Positions 29,976 through 38,724 are shown, numbered from the stretch's first letter. The stretch is 50,788 nt of DNA from Chitinophaga pinensis (GCA_943329075.2 CALQCM020000031.1:1-50788), one strand, 5' to 3'. Notes: generated from the letters alone by a model not told the origin. A program made the numbers and translations.

Positions 29976-30802
29976 ATGCAAATCGAGCGGCAGCACGCAC
30001 CATCGCAATCACCAGCGGCAAGGGCGGTGTCGGCAAATCCTGCATCACGGCCAATCTGGCCTGTGCGCTGGCGCGCGAGGGCAGCCGGGTGCTGGTGCTG
30101 GATGCCGACCTTGGTCTCGCCAATATGGATATCCTCCTGAACCTGCAGCCTGCCGGTACCCTGCACGATGTATTGCACGGTGTGCACACGATGGCGGAGG
30201 TGTTGCTGAAAGGCCCGGCGGGCATCACAGTGCTGCCCTCGGGCTCGGGGCTCGCCGAATACTCGCGGCTGAGCGGCGATACGCGCGACCGCCTGCCGCA
30301 GGTGCTAAACGAGATCATCCATGATTTCGACCATATCCTGATCGACACCGGCGCCGGTATTTCGGAGGTGGTGTTGTATACCGCGTCGCTGGCCCAGGAC
30401 GTGTTGATCGTTGCGACGCCGGAACCGACCAGTTTTGCCGACGCTTACGCCACCATCAAAGTCATGGCGTATCAGCAGGAGCGGGCGAGGTTCAGCGTCG
30501 CCATCAACCAGGTGCGCAAGGGCCAGAGCGGCGCGGCGGTAGTGCAGAAAATGCAGAAAACCGCTGATCATTTTCTGCAGGAACAATTCGGCCACCGCAT
30601 CGTGCTCGATTTCGCCGGTGAAATTCCGGCAGATCCGGCGATCGAGGCCTCGGTGCGCGCGCGCACGCCGGCGATCCTGCGCGATCCGGCTGCGCCGGCG
30701 GCGGTCGCGCTGGGCAAGCTGGCGCGCTACATCACGGCGCAAAAACCGCCGGCGCGCGGACTGCGCGAGGCGCATGCGCCGCAGAGTGCGTTACCGGCCT
30801 GA
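29972..30802 (+). CDS. MinD/ParA-superfamily ATPase, FlhG-like
   Basis: 276 residues. Seen: the deviant Walker A SGKGGVGKSCITANLA (residues 15-30), DADLGLANMDILL, a Walker-B-like HILIDTGAGIS, and VATPEPTSFADAYATIKVM, which together resemble FlhG/YlxH more than MinD or ParA. It lacks the N-terminal helix with a DQAxxLR-type motif that FlhG uses to stimulate FlhF, and it has no clear amphipathic membrane-targeting helix at the C-terminus. No flagellar or chemotaxis gene is in the window. Its coupling to a diguanylate cyclase suggests a role in cyclic di-GMP-dependent positioning or motility control (inference). Confidence 0.85.
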   Translation: MNANRAAARTIAITSGKGGVGKSCITANLACALAREGSRVLVLDADLGLANMDILLNLQPAGTLHDVLHGVHTMAEVLLKGPAGITVLPSGSGLAEYSRLSGDTRDRLPQVLNEIIHDFDHILIDTGAGISEVVLYTASLAQDVLIVATPEPTSFADAYATIKVMAYQQERARFSVAINQVRKGQSGAAVVQKMQKTADHFLQEQFGHRIVLDFAGEIPADPAIEASVRARTPAILRDPAAPAAVALGKLARYITAQKPPARGLREAHAPQSALPA

Positions 30803-30856
30803 CGGTGCGCTGACGCAAGGCAGGGCGTGGCTGAGTGAGCCGCTGCCGCGCCGCGC

Positions 30857-31408
30857 TCAGGCGGCGTGCTTGATGACCCACGCCACATAGCGATCCATCC
30901 AGTTCTGCAGAAACGGTTTGCTCTCGGCGCCGATGTTGCCCGCCGCGTCGAACAGGCCGTCCTTCGCCTGGATGAAGGCTTCGGGCTGGCCGAGTGTCGG
31001 CATGTCGAGGAAGGCGAGGATGGTGCGCAGATGCTGTTGCGCGATCGCGCTGCCGACGGCGCCGACCGAGACACCCAGCACGCCGGCGGGTTTACCCGAC
31101 CACACACTTTGCCCGTAGGGACGCGAGCCGTGGTCGATCGCGTTTTTCAGCACACCCGGAAGTGAACGGTTGTATTCGGGGGTGACGAAAAGCACGCCGT
31201 GGGCCGACTTGATCTCGGCGCGCAGGCGGCTGACCGCCGGCGAGGGTGTGGCATCGTCGTCCTGGTTGTAGAGGGGCAGGTCACCGATATTGATGGTCTT
31301 GAACGAAAACTCCGGCGGTGCCAGTTTGACAATCGCGTTGGCCAGTTTTTGATTGAACGAGTCCTTGCGCAGACTGCCGATGACAACGGCGATTTGAATT
31401 TTGCTCAT
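30857..31408 (-). CDS. NAD(P)H-dependent FMN reductase family protein
   Basis: 183 residues. The ATG at 31408 is chosen because AAGGA precedes it; an upstream in-frame start at 31450 lacks a site. Seen: a flavodoxin-like fold with IGSLRKDSFNQKLANAI (FMN phosphate loop), TPEYNRSLPGVLKNAIDH and a GVSVGAVGSAIAQQHLR segment. These match the chromate/azo/quinone reductase group (ChrR, YieF, Mdr-like). Known activity: two-electron reduction of quinones and other acceptors. It is transcribed toward the MinD-like gene and follows pirin on the same strand, perhaps as a redox-stress pair. Confidence 0.88.
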   Translation of the reverse strand: MSKIQIAVVIGSLRKDSFNQKLANAIVKLAPPEFSFKTINIGDLPLYNQDDDATPSPAVSRLRAEIKSAHGVLFVTPEYNRSLPGVLKNAIDHGSRPYGQSVWSGKPAGVLGVSVGAVGSAIAQQHLRTILAFLDMPTLGQPEAFIQAKDGLFDAAGNIGAESKPFLQNWMDRYVAWVIKHAA

Positions 31409-31464
31409 GCTGATTTCCTTTTCGATCAATGAAATAGTTACTAACGTCACATAACTTCCTATGC

Positions 31465-31531
31465 TCGTCGTCCGCGCAAAGGCGGGGGCCCGGGGTTTTC
31501 ATTCTGGATTCCCGCCTTCGCGGGAATGACG
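31465..31531. repeat. REP-like palindromic repeat between FMN reductase and pirin genes
   Basis: ATTCCCGC (31508-31515), loop CTTC, GCGGGAAT (31520-31527), preceded by a diverged counterpart GTCCGCGCAAAGGCGGG at about 31469-31486. The core reads like the widespread proteobacterial short palindrome with GAAGGCGGGAATC. It lies on the transcript between two same-strand genes and may act as a terminator or mRNA stabiliser. Confidence 0.7.
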
Positions 31532-31557
31532 GCGCGGAACAAAGCGCCGTCATGCAC

Positions 31558-32259
31558 TTACGGGGCCAGATCGAACACCAGTACTTCGGCGCCGCGGCCC
31601 TTGGTCAGGGTGAGGCGGGTTTCCTGTTGCAACAAAACGGCGTCGCCGGCGCCGACGGGCGTGCCGTTGACTGCAAGCGTGCCGCGCACGATGTACACAT
31701 AGGCTTTGCGTGCCGGATCGAGGGCGAGTTCCGCGCGCTCGGCGCCGTCGAAGAGGCCGGCATAAACCGAGGCGTCGGCGTGTATCGTCACCGAGTCCTG
31801 CGCGCCATCGGGCGAGGCGACCAGTTTCAGCAGGCCGCGCTTCTCCGCCGTCGGCACGGTTTTCTGTTCGTAGCCAGGCTCAATGCCGGTGACGTCAGGC
31901 ATGATCCAGATCTGCAGAAAATGCGTGGTCTGGTCTTTGGCGTGATTGAACTCGCTATGTGTGACGCCACGGCCGGCGCTCATGCGCTGCACGTCGCCCG
32001 GCGGTATACCCTTGATGTTGCCCATGCTGTCCTCATGCGCCAGTTCGCCGGACAGCACGTAGCTGATGATCTCCATGTCGCTATGGCTGTGTTTGCCGAA
32101 GCCGCTGCCGGGGGCGATACGGTCTTCATTGATGACGCGCAGGTTGCCAAAGCCCATGTGCGCGGCGTCGTAATAGCCGGCGAACGAGAACGAGTGATAG
32201 CTTTTGAGCCAGCCGTGGTCGGCATAGCCGCGGTCCTGTGATTTGCGTAGGGTTTGCAT
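31558..32259 (-). CDS. Pirin family protein (bicupin)
   Basis: 233 residues from the ATG at 32259, which has AAGGAG in front. Seen: N-terminal DHGWLKSYHSFSFAGYYD, the metal-site segment FGKHSHSDMEIISYVLSGELAHEDS (key residues His-x-His and Glu), MSAGRGVTHSEFN, and a C-terminal cupin with IVRGTLAVNG. Known relatives such as YhhW have quercetinase activity; others bind regulators. The physiological substrate here is unknown. It is divergent from a LysR-type regulator 105 bases away, so that regulator probably controls it. Confidence 0.93.
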   Translation of the reverse strand: MQTLRKSQDRGYADHGWLKSYHSFSFAGYYDAAHMGFGNLRVINEDRIAPGSGFGKHSHSDMEIISYVLSGELAHEDSMGNIKGIPPGDVQRMSAGRGVTHSEFNHAKDQTTHFLQIWIMPDVTGIEPGYEQKTVPTAEKRGLLKLVASPDGAQDSVTIHADASVYAGLFDGAERAELALDPARKAYVYIVRGTLAVNGTPVGAGDAVLLQQETRLTLTKGRGAEVLVFDLAP

Positions 32260-32334
32260 AATGTGCGCTCCTTGTTGATGGCTGCATTGTCGACCGCGCC
32301 AGGCGCTTGCAGGACCTGCCGGTTTGATGGCACC

Positions 32335-32351
32335 ATTCAAAAAATTTGAAT
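32335..32351. promoter_or_regulatory. LysR-type operator palindrome in the pirin/LysR divergent region
   Basis: ATTCAAA-AAA-TTTGAAT is a perfect 17-base palindrome that fits the T-N11-A rule for LysR-family boxes. It sits between the divergent genes, just before the chosen start of the regulator gene. Autoregulation and control of pirin are inferred. Confidence 0.55.
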
Positions 32352-32364
32352 GAAAAGGCGATTT

Positions 32365-33369
32365 ATGGTGACGCCGCGTGATGTTTTGACGCCCGAGGCC
32401 CTGGCGATGGTGCAGACCATCTCAGACGCCGGCAGCTTCGCGGCGGCGGCACGCACCATCAATATGGTGCCTAGTGCGCTGACTTACCGGGTGCGGCAGA
32501 TGGAAGACGCGCTCGACGTGTTGCTGTTTGACCGCAGCTCGCGGCAGGCGCGGTTGACCGAGGCGGGCGCCGAGTTGCTGCGCGAGGGCGCGCGCCTGCT
32601 CGCCGACATCGACGCCGTCGCCAATCGCGTCAAGCGTGTCGCTACCGGCTGGGAGCCGCAGTTCACGATTGCGGTGGACAGCATCATCGACCGCGTCACA
32701 GTGATGGAGCTGTGCGACGCCTTCTTCAAGCTCAATCCGCCGACGCGACTCAAGCTGCGCGATGAAACCTTGTCCGGCACGCTTGAAGCGTTGACCTCGG
32801 GGCAGGCCGATCTTGCGCTTGGCGCCACAGTTGATACCGGCAGCGGCGCGGATCTGCGGCACGAGCCGCTCGGCACCGTGCGTTTTGTTTATGCCGTGGC
32901 GCCGCACCATCCGCTGGCGGCGCTGCCCGAGCCGTTGAATGACGACATCATTCGAAAGCATCGCGCGGTGGCGATTGCCGACTCGGTGCAGCGCGGCGGC
33001 GGCCTCACGTTCGGCCTGTTGCCGGGGCAGGATGTCTTTACTGTCGCCACCATGCCGGCGAAACTGGACGTGCAGGTGCGCGGCATGGCGACGGGCTTTC
33101 TGCCGACCTGTCTGGCGCAGCCTTACATCGACAGCGGGCGGCTGGTGGTCAAACGGGTCGCGCGAGCGGAGCGCCAGGTGCCGGTGCATTACGCGTGGCG
33201 TGGCGGCAGCGGCGCCGGTCGCGGCCGCGCGCTGCAGTGGTGGTTATCGCAATTGCAAAGCCGGGTGACGCGCGCGGCATTGCTCGGCGAACGTGGCGGC
33301 GGTAAACCGCTGCCGCGCAGCATGGTCAATGCGAAAAAGGGAAAACCGGCGCCTGCGAGAAATCGCTAA
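32365..33369 (+). CDS. LysR-family transcriptional regulator
   Basis: 334 residues from the ATG at 32365, preceded by AAAAGG. An ATG at 32350 lies inside the palindromic operator and lacks a ribosome binding site. Seen: a winged helix-turn-helix (about 5-65) with DAGSFAAAARTINMVPSALTYRVRQME, then a periplasmic-binding-like effector domain with DLALGATVD. The C-terminus is a basic extension with KKGKPAPARNR. Known pattern: LysR regulators control the divergent neighbour, here pirin (and maybe the FMN reductase behind it). The effector is unknown. Confidence 0.92.
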   Translation: MVTPRDVLTPEALAMVQTISDAGSFAAAARTINMVPSALTYRVRQMEDALDVLLFDRSSRQARLTEAGAELLREGARLLADIDAVANRVKRVATGWEPQFTIAVDSIIDRVTVMELCDAFFKLNPPTRLKLRDETLSGTLEALTSGQADLALGATVDTGSGADLRHEPLGTVRFVYAVAPHHPLAALPEPLNDDIIRKHRAVAIADSVQRGGGLTFGLLPGQDVFTVATMPAKLDVQVRGMATGFLPTCLAQPYIDSGRLVVKRVARAERQVPVHYAWRGGSGAGRGRALQWWLSQLQSRVTRAALLGERGGGKPLPRSMVNAKKGKPAPARNR

Positions 33370-33540
33370 CGGCTGGCGGGAACCGCGGTCCGCCAATTTC
33401 CGCCGAATCAAGGTGCTAGTGGGGCTTTGGGGGCGCCATGTATCCTTCGTCGAGCCGTATTTGGGCCTAAAACACGAAAAAACCGCGCAAAAACTGCGGA
33501 AATTCCGCTTAAAACCATGTCTTTAAAGGCCAACTCAGTC

Positions 33541-33546
33541 TAAAAT
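33541..33546 (+). promoter_or_regulatory. Candidate -10 box of the fusA-type gene
   Basis: TAAAAT lies 71 bases before the EF-G ATG, in the 247-base gap after the LysR gene. No convincing -35 is seen. The gap also holds a 13-base palindrome GCGGAAATTCCGC at 33496-33508 of unknown meaning. Confidence 0.25.
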
Positions 33547-33616
33547 GCCGCGCGGCTGGATGCAATTAATCCGAATGGAAACAATTGGGGCAGGCTGAAT
33601 CTTAAGAGGCGACAAC

Positions 33617-35746
33617 ATGGCAAGGCAAAAGGAACTCAAGCTGTATCGCAACATCGGCATCATCGCGCACATCGACGCGGGCAAGACCACGACCACCGAG
33701 CGTGTGTTGTATTACACCGGCAAGAAACACCAGATCATTGACGTCCACGATACCAAGGACGGCAAGACCAGCACGACCACCGACTACCTCGAGCAGGAAA
33801 AAAAGCGCGGCATCACGATTCAGTCCGCCGCTGTCTCGACCGAGTGGAAGGGCCATCAGGTCAACATTATCGATACCCCGGGCCACGTTGACTTCACCAT
33901 CGAGGTGAACCGCAGCCTGCGCGTGCTTGACGGCGCCGTGGTGGTGTTCGACGGTGTGGCGGGTGTGGAGCCGCAGACCGAAACGAACTGGCGTCTGGCC
34001 AATCAATATAACGTGCCGCGCATGTGCTACATCAACAAGATGGACCGCATGGGTGCGAGCTTCGAGAAGGCCATCACCGGCATCAAGGAGCGCCTCGGCG
34101 CCACCATCGTGCTGTGCCAGATCCCGATCGGCAGCCATGACGAATTCAAGGGCATGGTCGACCTCATCCAGGGCTGCGGCTATGTGTGGAAGGAAGAAGA
34201 CAAGGATTCAGCGTGGGAAACCATTCCCATCGAGGAAATGAAAGGCCGTTTCAAGTTCGCCAGCACGCGCGACAACGAGTGGATGGACCAGTTGCTCGAT
34301 CTGCGCCGCGAAGCGATCGAAACCGCGCTGGCCCTCGACGATGACGCGTTCATGGATTTTGTCGAGAACGGCAAGTTCGACGTCCAGAAGGTCAAGGACT
34401 GCATCCGCAAGGGCACCGTGACCGGTCAGCTCGTGCCGATTTTCTGCGGCTCTTCGTTCAAGAACAAGGGCGTGCAGCAATTGCTCGACGGCGTCATCGA
34501 TTACATGCCGTACCCGGGTGAAAACGGCGGCATCTCGATCGTGGATGCGGACGGCAAGATCATTGGCGAGCAGGAAGTGCGCGATGACGCGCCGGCCCGC
34601 GCGCTGGCCTTCAAGGTGATCAACGACCAGTTCGGCACGCTGACCTTCGTGCGCGTTTATTCGGGCGTGATCAAGAAGGGCGACACCCTCTACAACGTCA
34701 CGCGCGACAAAAAAGAACGCATCGGCCGTATCGTTGAGGTGCAGGCCAACGTGACCAAGGACATCGACGAAGCGCGCGCCGGCGACATCTGCGCATTCGT
34801 CTCGATGAAAGATACCGAGACCGGCGACTCGCTCTCCGATCCCGACCATCAGGCCTTGCTGGAGCGTATGCGTTTCCCGGACCCGGTGATCAGCGTGTCG
34901 GTCGAGCCGAAAACGCGTGCCGACGTCGAGAAAATGTCGACCGCACTCTACAAAATGGCGAAGGCCGATCCGTCGCTGCGTCTGGCGGTGGACCAGGAAA
35001 CCGGCCAGACCGTGTTGCGCGGCATGGGTGAGTTGCATCTGGAAGTCACCATCGACCGCATGCGCACGGAACTCGGCGTCGAAGCCGTGATGGGCAAGCC
35101 GAAAGTCAGCTTCCGCGAAGCCTTCGGCCAGATCACCGACCGCGTTTACACGCACAAGAAACAATCGGGCGGTTCGGGCCAGTTCGCCGAAGTGAAAATG
35201 GTGTTCGAACCGGGCGCTCCGGGTTCGGGTATCGTTTGGGCGGACGAAGTCTCGGGTGGCCGTATTCCGCGTGAATACATTCCGTCGGTCGAACACGCCA
35301 TCCGCACCGAGAGCAAGAAGGGCCAGGTCGCCGGCTACGAAGTGGTCGACTTCAAGGCGCGCCTGCTCGACGGCAAGTTCCACGATGTGGACAGCTCGGC
35401 GCTGGCGTTTGAAATTGCCGGCCGTGCCTGCTTCCGCGAAGCGCACCGCGCGAGCAAACCGAAGTTGCTGGAACCGGTGATGAAGATCGAAGTCGTGACT
35501 GAAGCCGATTATCTCGGCGACGTCATTGGCGACGTCAACCGTCGTCGCGGTCAGGTCACCGACCAGGGCCAGAAAGGGCCGAGCGCGTTCATCCAGGGCT
35601 TCGTGCCGCTGGCGGAAATGTTTGGTTACATCAACTTCCTGCGTTCGGCCACCAGCGGTCGCGGCACCTTCACGATGGAGTTCGATCACTACTCCGAAGT
35701 GCCGGCCAGCCTGGTTGAGAAACTGATGGAGAAAGAAAGCACCTGA
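33617..35746 (+). CDS. fusA: Elongation factor G, second (non-str-operon) type
   Basis: 709 residues. Seen: G1 [15 protein letters not shown], a switch region ending [15 protein letters not shown]3 DTPGHVDF, G4 NKMDRM, then domains II-V with [14 protein letters not shown] precedes the ATG. It stands alone between a LysR gene and queD rather than in rpsL-rpsG-fusA-tuf. The switch I loop is also unusual: [15 protein letters not shown] replaces the common MDWMEQE context. Many betaproteobacteria carry a second EF-G; whether it does translocation, ribosome recycling or a stress-specific job cannot be told here. A terminator follows. Confidence 0.92.
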   Translation: MARQKELKLYRNIGIIAHIDAGKTTTTERVLYYTGKKHQIIDVHDTKDGKTSTTTDYLEQEKKRGITIQSAAVSTEWKGHQVNIIDTPGHVDFTIEVNRSLRVLDGAVVVFDGVAGVEPQTETNWRLANQYNVPRMCYINKMDRMGASFEKAITGIKERLGATIVLCQIPIGSHDEFKGMVDLIQGCGYVWKEEDKDSAWETIPIEEMKGRFKFASTRDNEWMDQLLDLRREAIETALALDDDAFMDFVENGKFDVQKVKDCIRKGTVTGQLVPIFCGSSFKNKGVQQLLDGVIDYMPYPGENGGISIVDADGKIIGEQEVRDDAPARALAFKVINDQFGTLTFVRVYSGVIKKGDTLYNVTRDKKERIGRIVEVQANVTKDIDEARAGDICAFVSMKDTETGDSLSDPDHQALLERMRFPDPVISVSVEPKTRADVEKMSTALYKMAKADPSLRLAVDQETGQTVLRGMGELHLEVTIDRMRTELGVEAVMGKPKVSFREAFGQITDRVYTHKKQSGGSGQFAEVKMVFEPGAPGSGIVWADEVSGGRIPREYIPSVEHAIRTESKKGQVAGYEVVDFKARLLDGKFHDVDSSALAFEIAGRACFREAHRASKPKLLEPVMKIEVVTEADYLGDVIGDVNRRRGQVTDQGQKGPSAFIQGFVPLAEMFGYINFLRSATSGRGTFTMEFDHYSEVPASLVEKLMEKEST

Positions 35747-35808
35747 TAGCACGGGTGAGGGCAGGCGTGCCATGAGCGGTGCGCCGGCCGGCTGCAGCCA
35801 TCGGCAAT

Positions 35809-35840
35809 AAAAAACGGCCTCTAGGGATAGAGGCCGTTTT
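35809..35840. terminator. Bidirectional terminator between fusA-type gene and queD
   Basis: AAAACGGCCTCT and AGAGGCCGTTTT form a 12-pair stem around loop AGGGAT. The A- and T-tracts flank both sides, so it serves the two convergent genes. Confidence 0.9.
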
Positions 35841-35860
35841 GTTTTGGTGCGGAACGTTTG

Positions 35861-36316
35861 CTAGCGCACAGGGACGGCAGGGATTGCGTCGGCCCAGCAA
35901 TTCGGCGTTTCGTAGAGGCGCACCTGTTCGATGCGGATGCGCGGGCCGTAGGACTCCGCGCAGGCCTTTACGAGTATCTTTAATGCCGCCTGGGCCAGAT
36001 GTTCGGCGGTCGGCGGTGCGTCAAAAAACACCGTGCGGTGCTGCGGAATGGTGGCGAGGAAGTCGATCACCGGCGCGTCTTTGGCATAGGCGAGAAAGGC
36101 GTGGTCCCACGGTTCGACCACGTATTTGTTCATGAGCGCCTTGATGCCGCCGAAATCGGCGACCATGCCCTGTTCGGCGTCGCCGGCCGTGGTGACCACA
36201 TCGCCGCTAACAGTCACTTCAATGGCATAGCGGTGCCCGTGCAGATGCCGGCACAGACTGGCGTGATTCGGTATGCGGTGGCCGGCGTCGAATTCAAGCC
36301 TGCGGGTAATGCGCAT
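35861..36316 (-). CDS. queD: 6-carboxy-5,6,7,8-tetrahydropterin synthase
   Basis: 151 residues of the 6-pyruvoyl-tetrahydropterin synthase family. Seen: EFDAGHRIPNH, then the zinc and catalytic motif CRHLHGHRY (Cys22, His26, His28 with His13), MVADFGGIKALM, an EPWDHAFL segment with the catalytic Asp-His, and a C-terminal VRLYETPNCWA with the pterin-binding Glu. Known role: second step of queuosine (7-deazaguanine) synthesis. No other queuosine gene is nearby. Convergent with the EF-G gene. Confidence 0.92.
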   Translation of the reverse strand: MRITRRLEFDAGHRIPNHASLCRHLHGHRYAIEVTVSGDVVTTAGDAEQGMVADFGGIKALMNKYVVEPWDHAFLAYAKDAPVIDFLATIPQHRTVFFDAPPTAEHLAQAALKILVKACAESYGPRIRIEQVRLYETPNCWADAIPAVPVR

Positions 36317-36385
36317 CGAGGGCGGCGTACGGTGAAAAGAGACGCCGATTATAGCATCGCGCCTTGCCGCCCCCGCCGCTGGCGA

Positions 36386-36679
36386 TTAACGCGCGCGGCG
36401 CGCCTGTGCCAGTTGCAGCAGCTTTTTGTAGAGCGACGGATTGGCGCGTTGCAGTTCCGCGCCAGCGAGGCAATGGTCGCCGCGTACCTTGTTCAGATTG
36501 ATGCCTTCGAGGTGGACGAGGCGCACCAGTTCGCGTACGGGATTTGACATGCTGCGACCGGTTTCATAGCGCGAACCGCCGCTTTGGGTGACGCCGACGG
36601 CCGACCAGAAGGCGTGCTGGTTGAGTCCAAGGTTGCGGCGCAGTTTCCGCAGGTTGAGGTTCTTGTCGATCTTTTTCAC
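36386..36679 (-). CDS. Small helix-turn-helix protein of unknown role
   Basis: 97 residues from a GTG at 36679, chosen because AAGGAGAACCC lies directly before it; an upstream ATG at 36712 has no site. Seen: an XRE-like helix-turn-helix with LRKLRRNLGLNQHAFWSAVGVTQSGGSRYETGRSM (helices about 9-45), then ELVRLVHLEGINLNKVRG and a basic C-terminus. It may be a DNA-binding regulator. It lies 69 bases upstream of queD on the same strand, so they could share a transcript. No target is evident, and there is no toxin partner. Confidence 0.75.
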   Translation of the reverse strand: MKKIDKNLNLRKLRRNLGLNQHAFWSAVGVTQSGGSRYETGRSMSNPVRELVRLVHLEGINLNKVRGDHCLAGAELQRANPSLYKKLLQLAQARRAR

Positions 36680-36851
36680 GGGTTCTCCTTCAATTTGGCA
36701 ATTTTCTCTCATTTAGAGACAGAAAAAACAGGCAATGGTTCATGCCCGTCGCATTTTTTCGCAGCCAAGGCGCCGACTTTGTGGCGATGTCGTTTTTTTG
36801 GGCGAAATACGATAAAATTCAACACTTTTCCGATGGCATCAAACTGATTCA

Positions 36852-38078
36852 ATGGCATTAATCGTTCAAAAATACGGCGGTACTTCGGTCGGCAGCCCAG
36901 AGCGTATCAAAAACGTCGCGCGGCGTGTCGCGCGCTGGCACGCGCAGGGCCATCAGGTCGTCGTCGTGGTTTCGGCCATGAGTGGGGAGACCAACCGGCT
37001 GATCGGGCTGGCCAAGGAAATCCAGGCGCAACCGGATCCGCGTGAACTCGACGTGATGGTCTCGACCGGCGAGCAGGTCACGATCGCGCTGTTGTCGATG
37101 GCATTGCTGGACGCAGGCTTGAAAGCGCGCAGCTATACCGGCGCCCAGGTACGCATTCTGACCGACAGCGCATTTACCAAAGCGCGCATTGTCAGCATCG
37201 ACGAGCAAAACATGCGCGCCGATCTCGACAGCGGGCATGTCGTTGTCGTAGCGGGATTTCAAGGCGTGGACGAGGCCGGCAACATCACGACGCTGGGGCG
37301 CGGCGGTTCCGACACCACCGGCGTTGCGCTGGCGGCGGCACTGAAAGCCGACGAGTGCCAGATCTACACCGACGTCGACGGCGTTTACACCACTGATCCG
37401 CGGATTGTGCCGGAAGCGCGCCGCCTCAAGACCATCACCTTCGAGGAAATGCTCGAGATGGCGAGCCTCGGTTCGAAAGTGCTGCAGATCCGCTCGGTCG
37501 AGTTTGCGGGCAAGTACCGCGTCAAGCTGCGTGTGTTGTCGAGCTTTGAAGACGAGGGCGACGGCACGCTGATTACTTTTGAGGATGACGAAAAGATGGA
37601 ACAGGCGATTATTTCGGGCATCGCGTTCAGCCGCGACGAAGCCAAGATCACCGTGCTCGGCGTGCCGGACCGTCCGGGCATTGCGTACCAGATTCTCGGG
37701 CCGGTCAGCGACGCCAATGTCGATGTTGACATGATCGTGCAGAACGTCGGCCACGACGGACTGACCGACTTTTCTTTTACTGTTCATCGCAACGATTACA
37801 CGAAGACGCTCGACGTGCTGAAAAAAGTCGCCACGCACATCAAAGCGCGCGAAGTGCAGGGCGGCGACAAGATCGCCAAGGTCTCGCTGGTCGGCGTCGG
37901 CATGCGCTCGCACGCCGGCATCGCCAGCACGGCGTTTCGCACGCTGGCCGAGGAAGGTATCAACATCCAGATGATTTCGACCTCGGAAATCAAGATTTCC
38001 GTCGTGATCGACGAAAAATACATGGAACTCGCGGTGCGCGTGCTGCACAAGGCATTCGGACTGGATCAGCCAGCCTGA
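36852..38078 (+). CDS. lysC: Aspartokinase, ACT-domain regulated
   Basis: 408 residues, the length of the stand-alone type. Seen: kinase start [29 protein letters not shown], the substrate motif [31 protein letters not shown], and two ACT domains after about residue 265 ([19 protein letters not shown] and [16 protein letters not shown]). Known role: first step from aspartate to lysine, methionine and threonine, with feedback through ACT. A TAAAAT at 36813-36818 is a possible -10 box. The gene is followed by tRNA-Ser, a common betaproteobacterial order. Confidence 0.97.
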   Translation: MALIVQKYGGTSVGSPERIKNVARRVARWHAQGHQVVVVVSAMSGETNRLIGLAKEIQAQPDPRELDVMVSTGEQVTIALLSMALLDAGLKARSYTGAQVRILTDSAFTKARIVSIDEQNMRADLDSGHVVVVAGFQGVDEAGNITTLGRGGSDTTGVALAAALKADECQIYTDVDGVYTTDPRIVPEARRLKTITFEEMLEMASLGSKVLQIRSVEFAGKYRVKLRVLSSFEDEGDGTLITFEDDEKMEQAIISGIAFSRDEAKITVLGVPDRPGIAYQILGPVSDANVDVDMIVQNVGHDGLTDFSFTVHRNDYTKTLDVLKKVATHIKAREVQGGDKIAKVSLVGVGMRSHAGIASTAFRTLAEEGINIQMISTSEIKISVVIDEKYMELAVRVLHKAFGLDQPA

Positions 38079-38152
38079 TACGGTCGCCTGTGGTATTCTT
38101 GGCGGCGTTTTTGAGCACGCAGCACCAGCAGCTGTAATTGCGACATCCCGGC

Positions 38153-38397
38153 GAGATGGCCGGGTGGTCACGGCGAAGCCGTCGTCAATAAAGCGCAGGT
38201 CGCCTGCGACCACTCTGCGCAAGCGGTTGCAACAGCAAGTGAAGCACAGGTTTTTGAAATATACGGAGAGATGGCCGGGTGGTCACGGCAGAGCCGTCGT
38301 CAATAAAGCGCAAGGCGCCTGCGACCACTCTGCGCAAGCGGTTGCAACAGCAAGTGAAGCACAGGTTTTTGAAATATACGGAGAGATGGCCGAGTGG
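38153..38397 (+). repeat. 115-bp tandem repeat carrying copies of the tRNA-Ser 5' end
   Basis: GAGATGGCC occurs at 38153, 38268 and 38383, giving a period of exactly 115 bases. The first two units each begin with the tRNA-Ser 5' end (GAGATGGCCGGGTGGTC against GAGATGGCCGAGTGGTC in the gene). They continue into a nearly identical spacer of about 98 bases ending TTTTTGAAATATACG. The third occurrence is the intact tRNA itself. The units differ at a few sites. The first contains the perfect hairpin GGTCGCCTGCGACC, which is broken in the second. Confidence 0.93.
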
Positions 38398-38470
38398 TCG
38401 AAGGCGCGCCCCTGCTAAGGGCGTATAGGACAAAATCCTATCGAGGGTTCGAATCCCTCTCTCTCCGCCA
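38380..38470 (+). tRNA. tRNA-Ser (anticodon GCU)
   Basis: 91 bases including encoded CCA. Acceptor GGAGAGA pairs with TCTCTCC. The anticodon stem-loop around CCCCTGCTAAGGG gives anticodon GCT. A long variable arm TATAGGACAAAATCCTAT and T-arm GAGGGTTCGAATCCCTC follow. It lies downstream of lysC. It is preceded by tandem copies of its own 5' end and followed by accessory genes, so it is a plausible integration target. Confidence 0.97.
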
Positions 38471-38687
38471 GTCAAGTCTTTAACGTCCTGATACCTCTGC
38501 ATATCCCTTTGGCGTATCAGCGGCTACCCATACTGCAACCCATATTCAGGCATTATTTGCTGTGATTATTTGCCCGCTGGCCTGATCGGCATCGGGATGA
38601 CCTGGGATGCGCGCCAAATGACGGCCGCAGCGTTTTGGCGAGAAGAAAAGTTGCCCCCATTGTTGTGGTACATGTTTTTATTACGTA

Positions 38688-38717
38688 TTGACATTATTAT
38701 GCCTAAATAGACATAAT
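38688..38717 (+). promoter_or_regulatory. Promoter of the higBA-like pair with embedded operator palindrome
   Basis: TTGACA (38688-38693) and CATAAT (38712-38717) are 18 bases apart, a near-consensus sigma-70 promoter. Between and over the -10 lies the 22-base imperfect palindrome ATTATGCCTA-AA-TAGACATAAT (38696-38717). Binding there would block the promoter, consistent with antitoxin autorepression. Confidence 0.65.
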
Positions 38718-38724
38718 TTGAGCA

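Noticed and set aside
38153..38397. CRISPR-like array
   Set aside because: Only two full units with near-identical spacers; the repeat is tRNA-derived, and no cas genes are present anywhere in the window.
38164..38418. 84-codon frame through the tandem repeat and tRNA
   Set aside because: It is a by-product of the 115-base repeats and runs into the tRNA gene.
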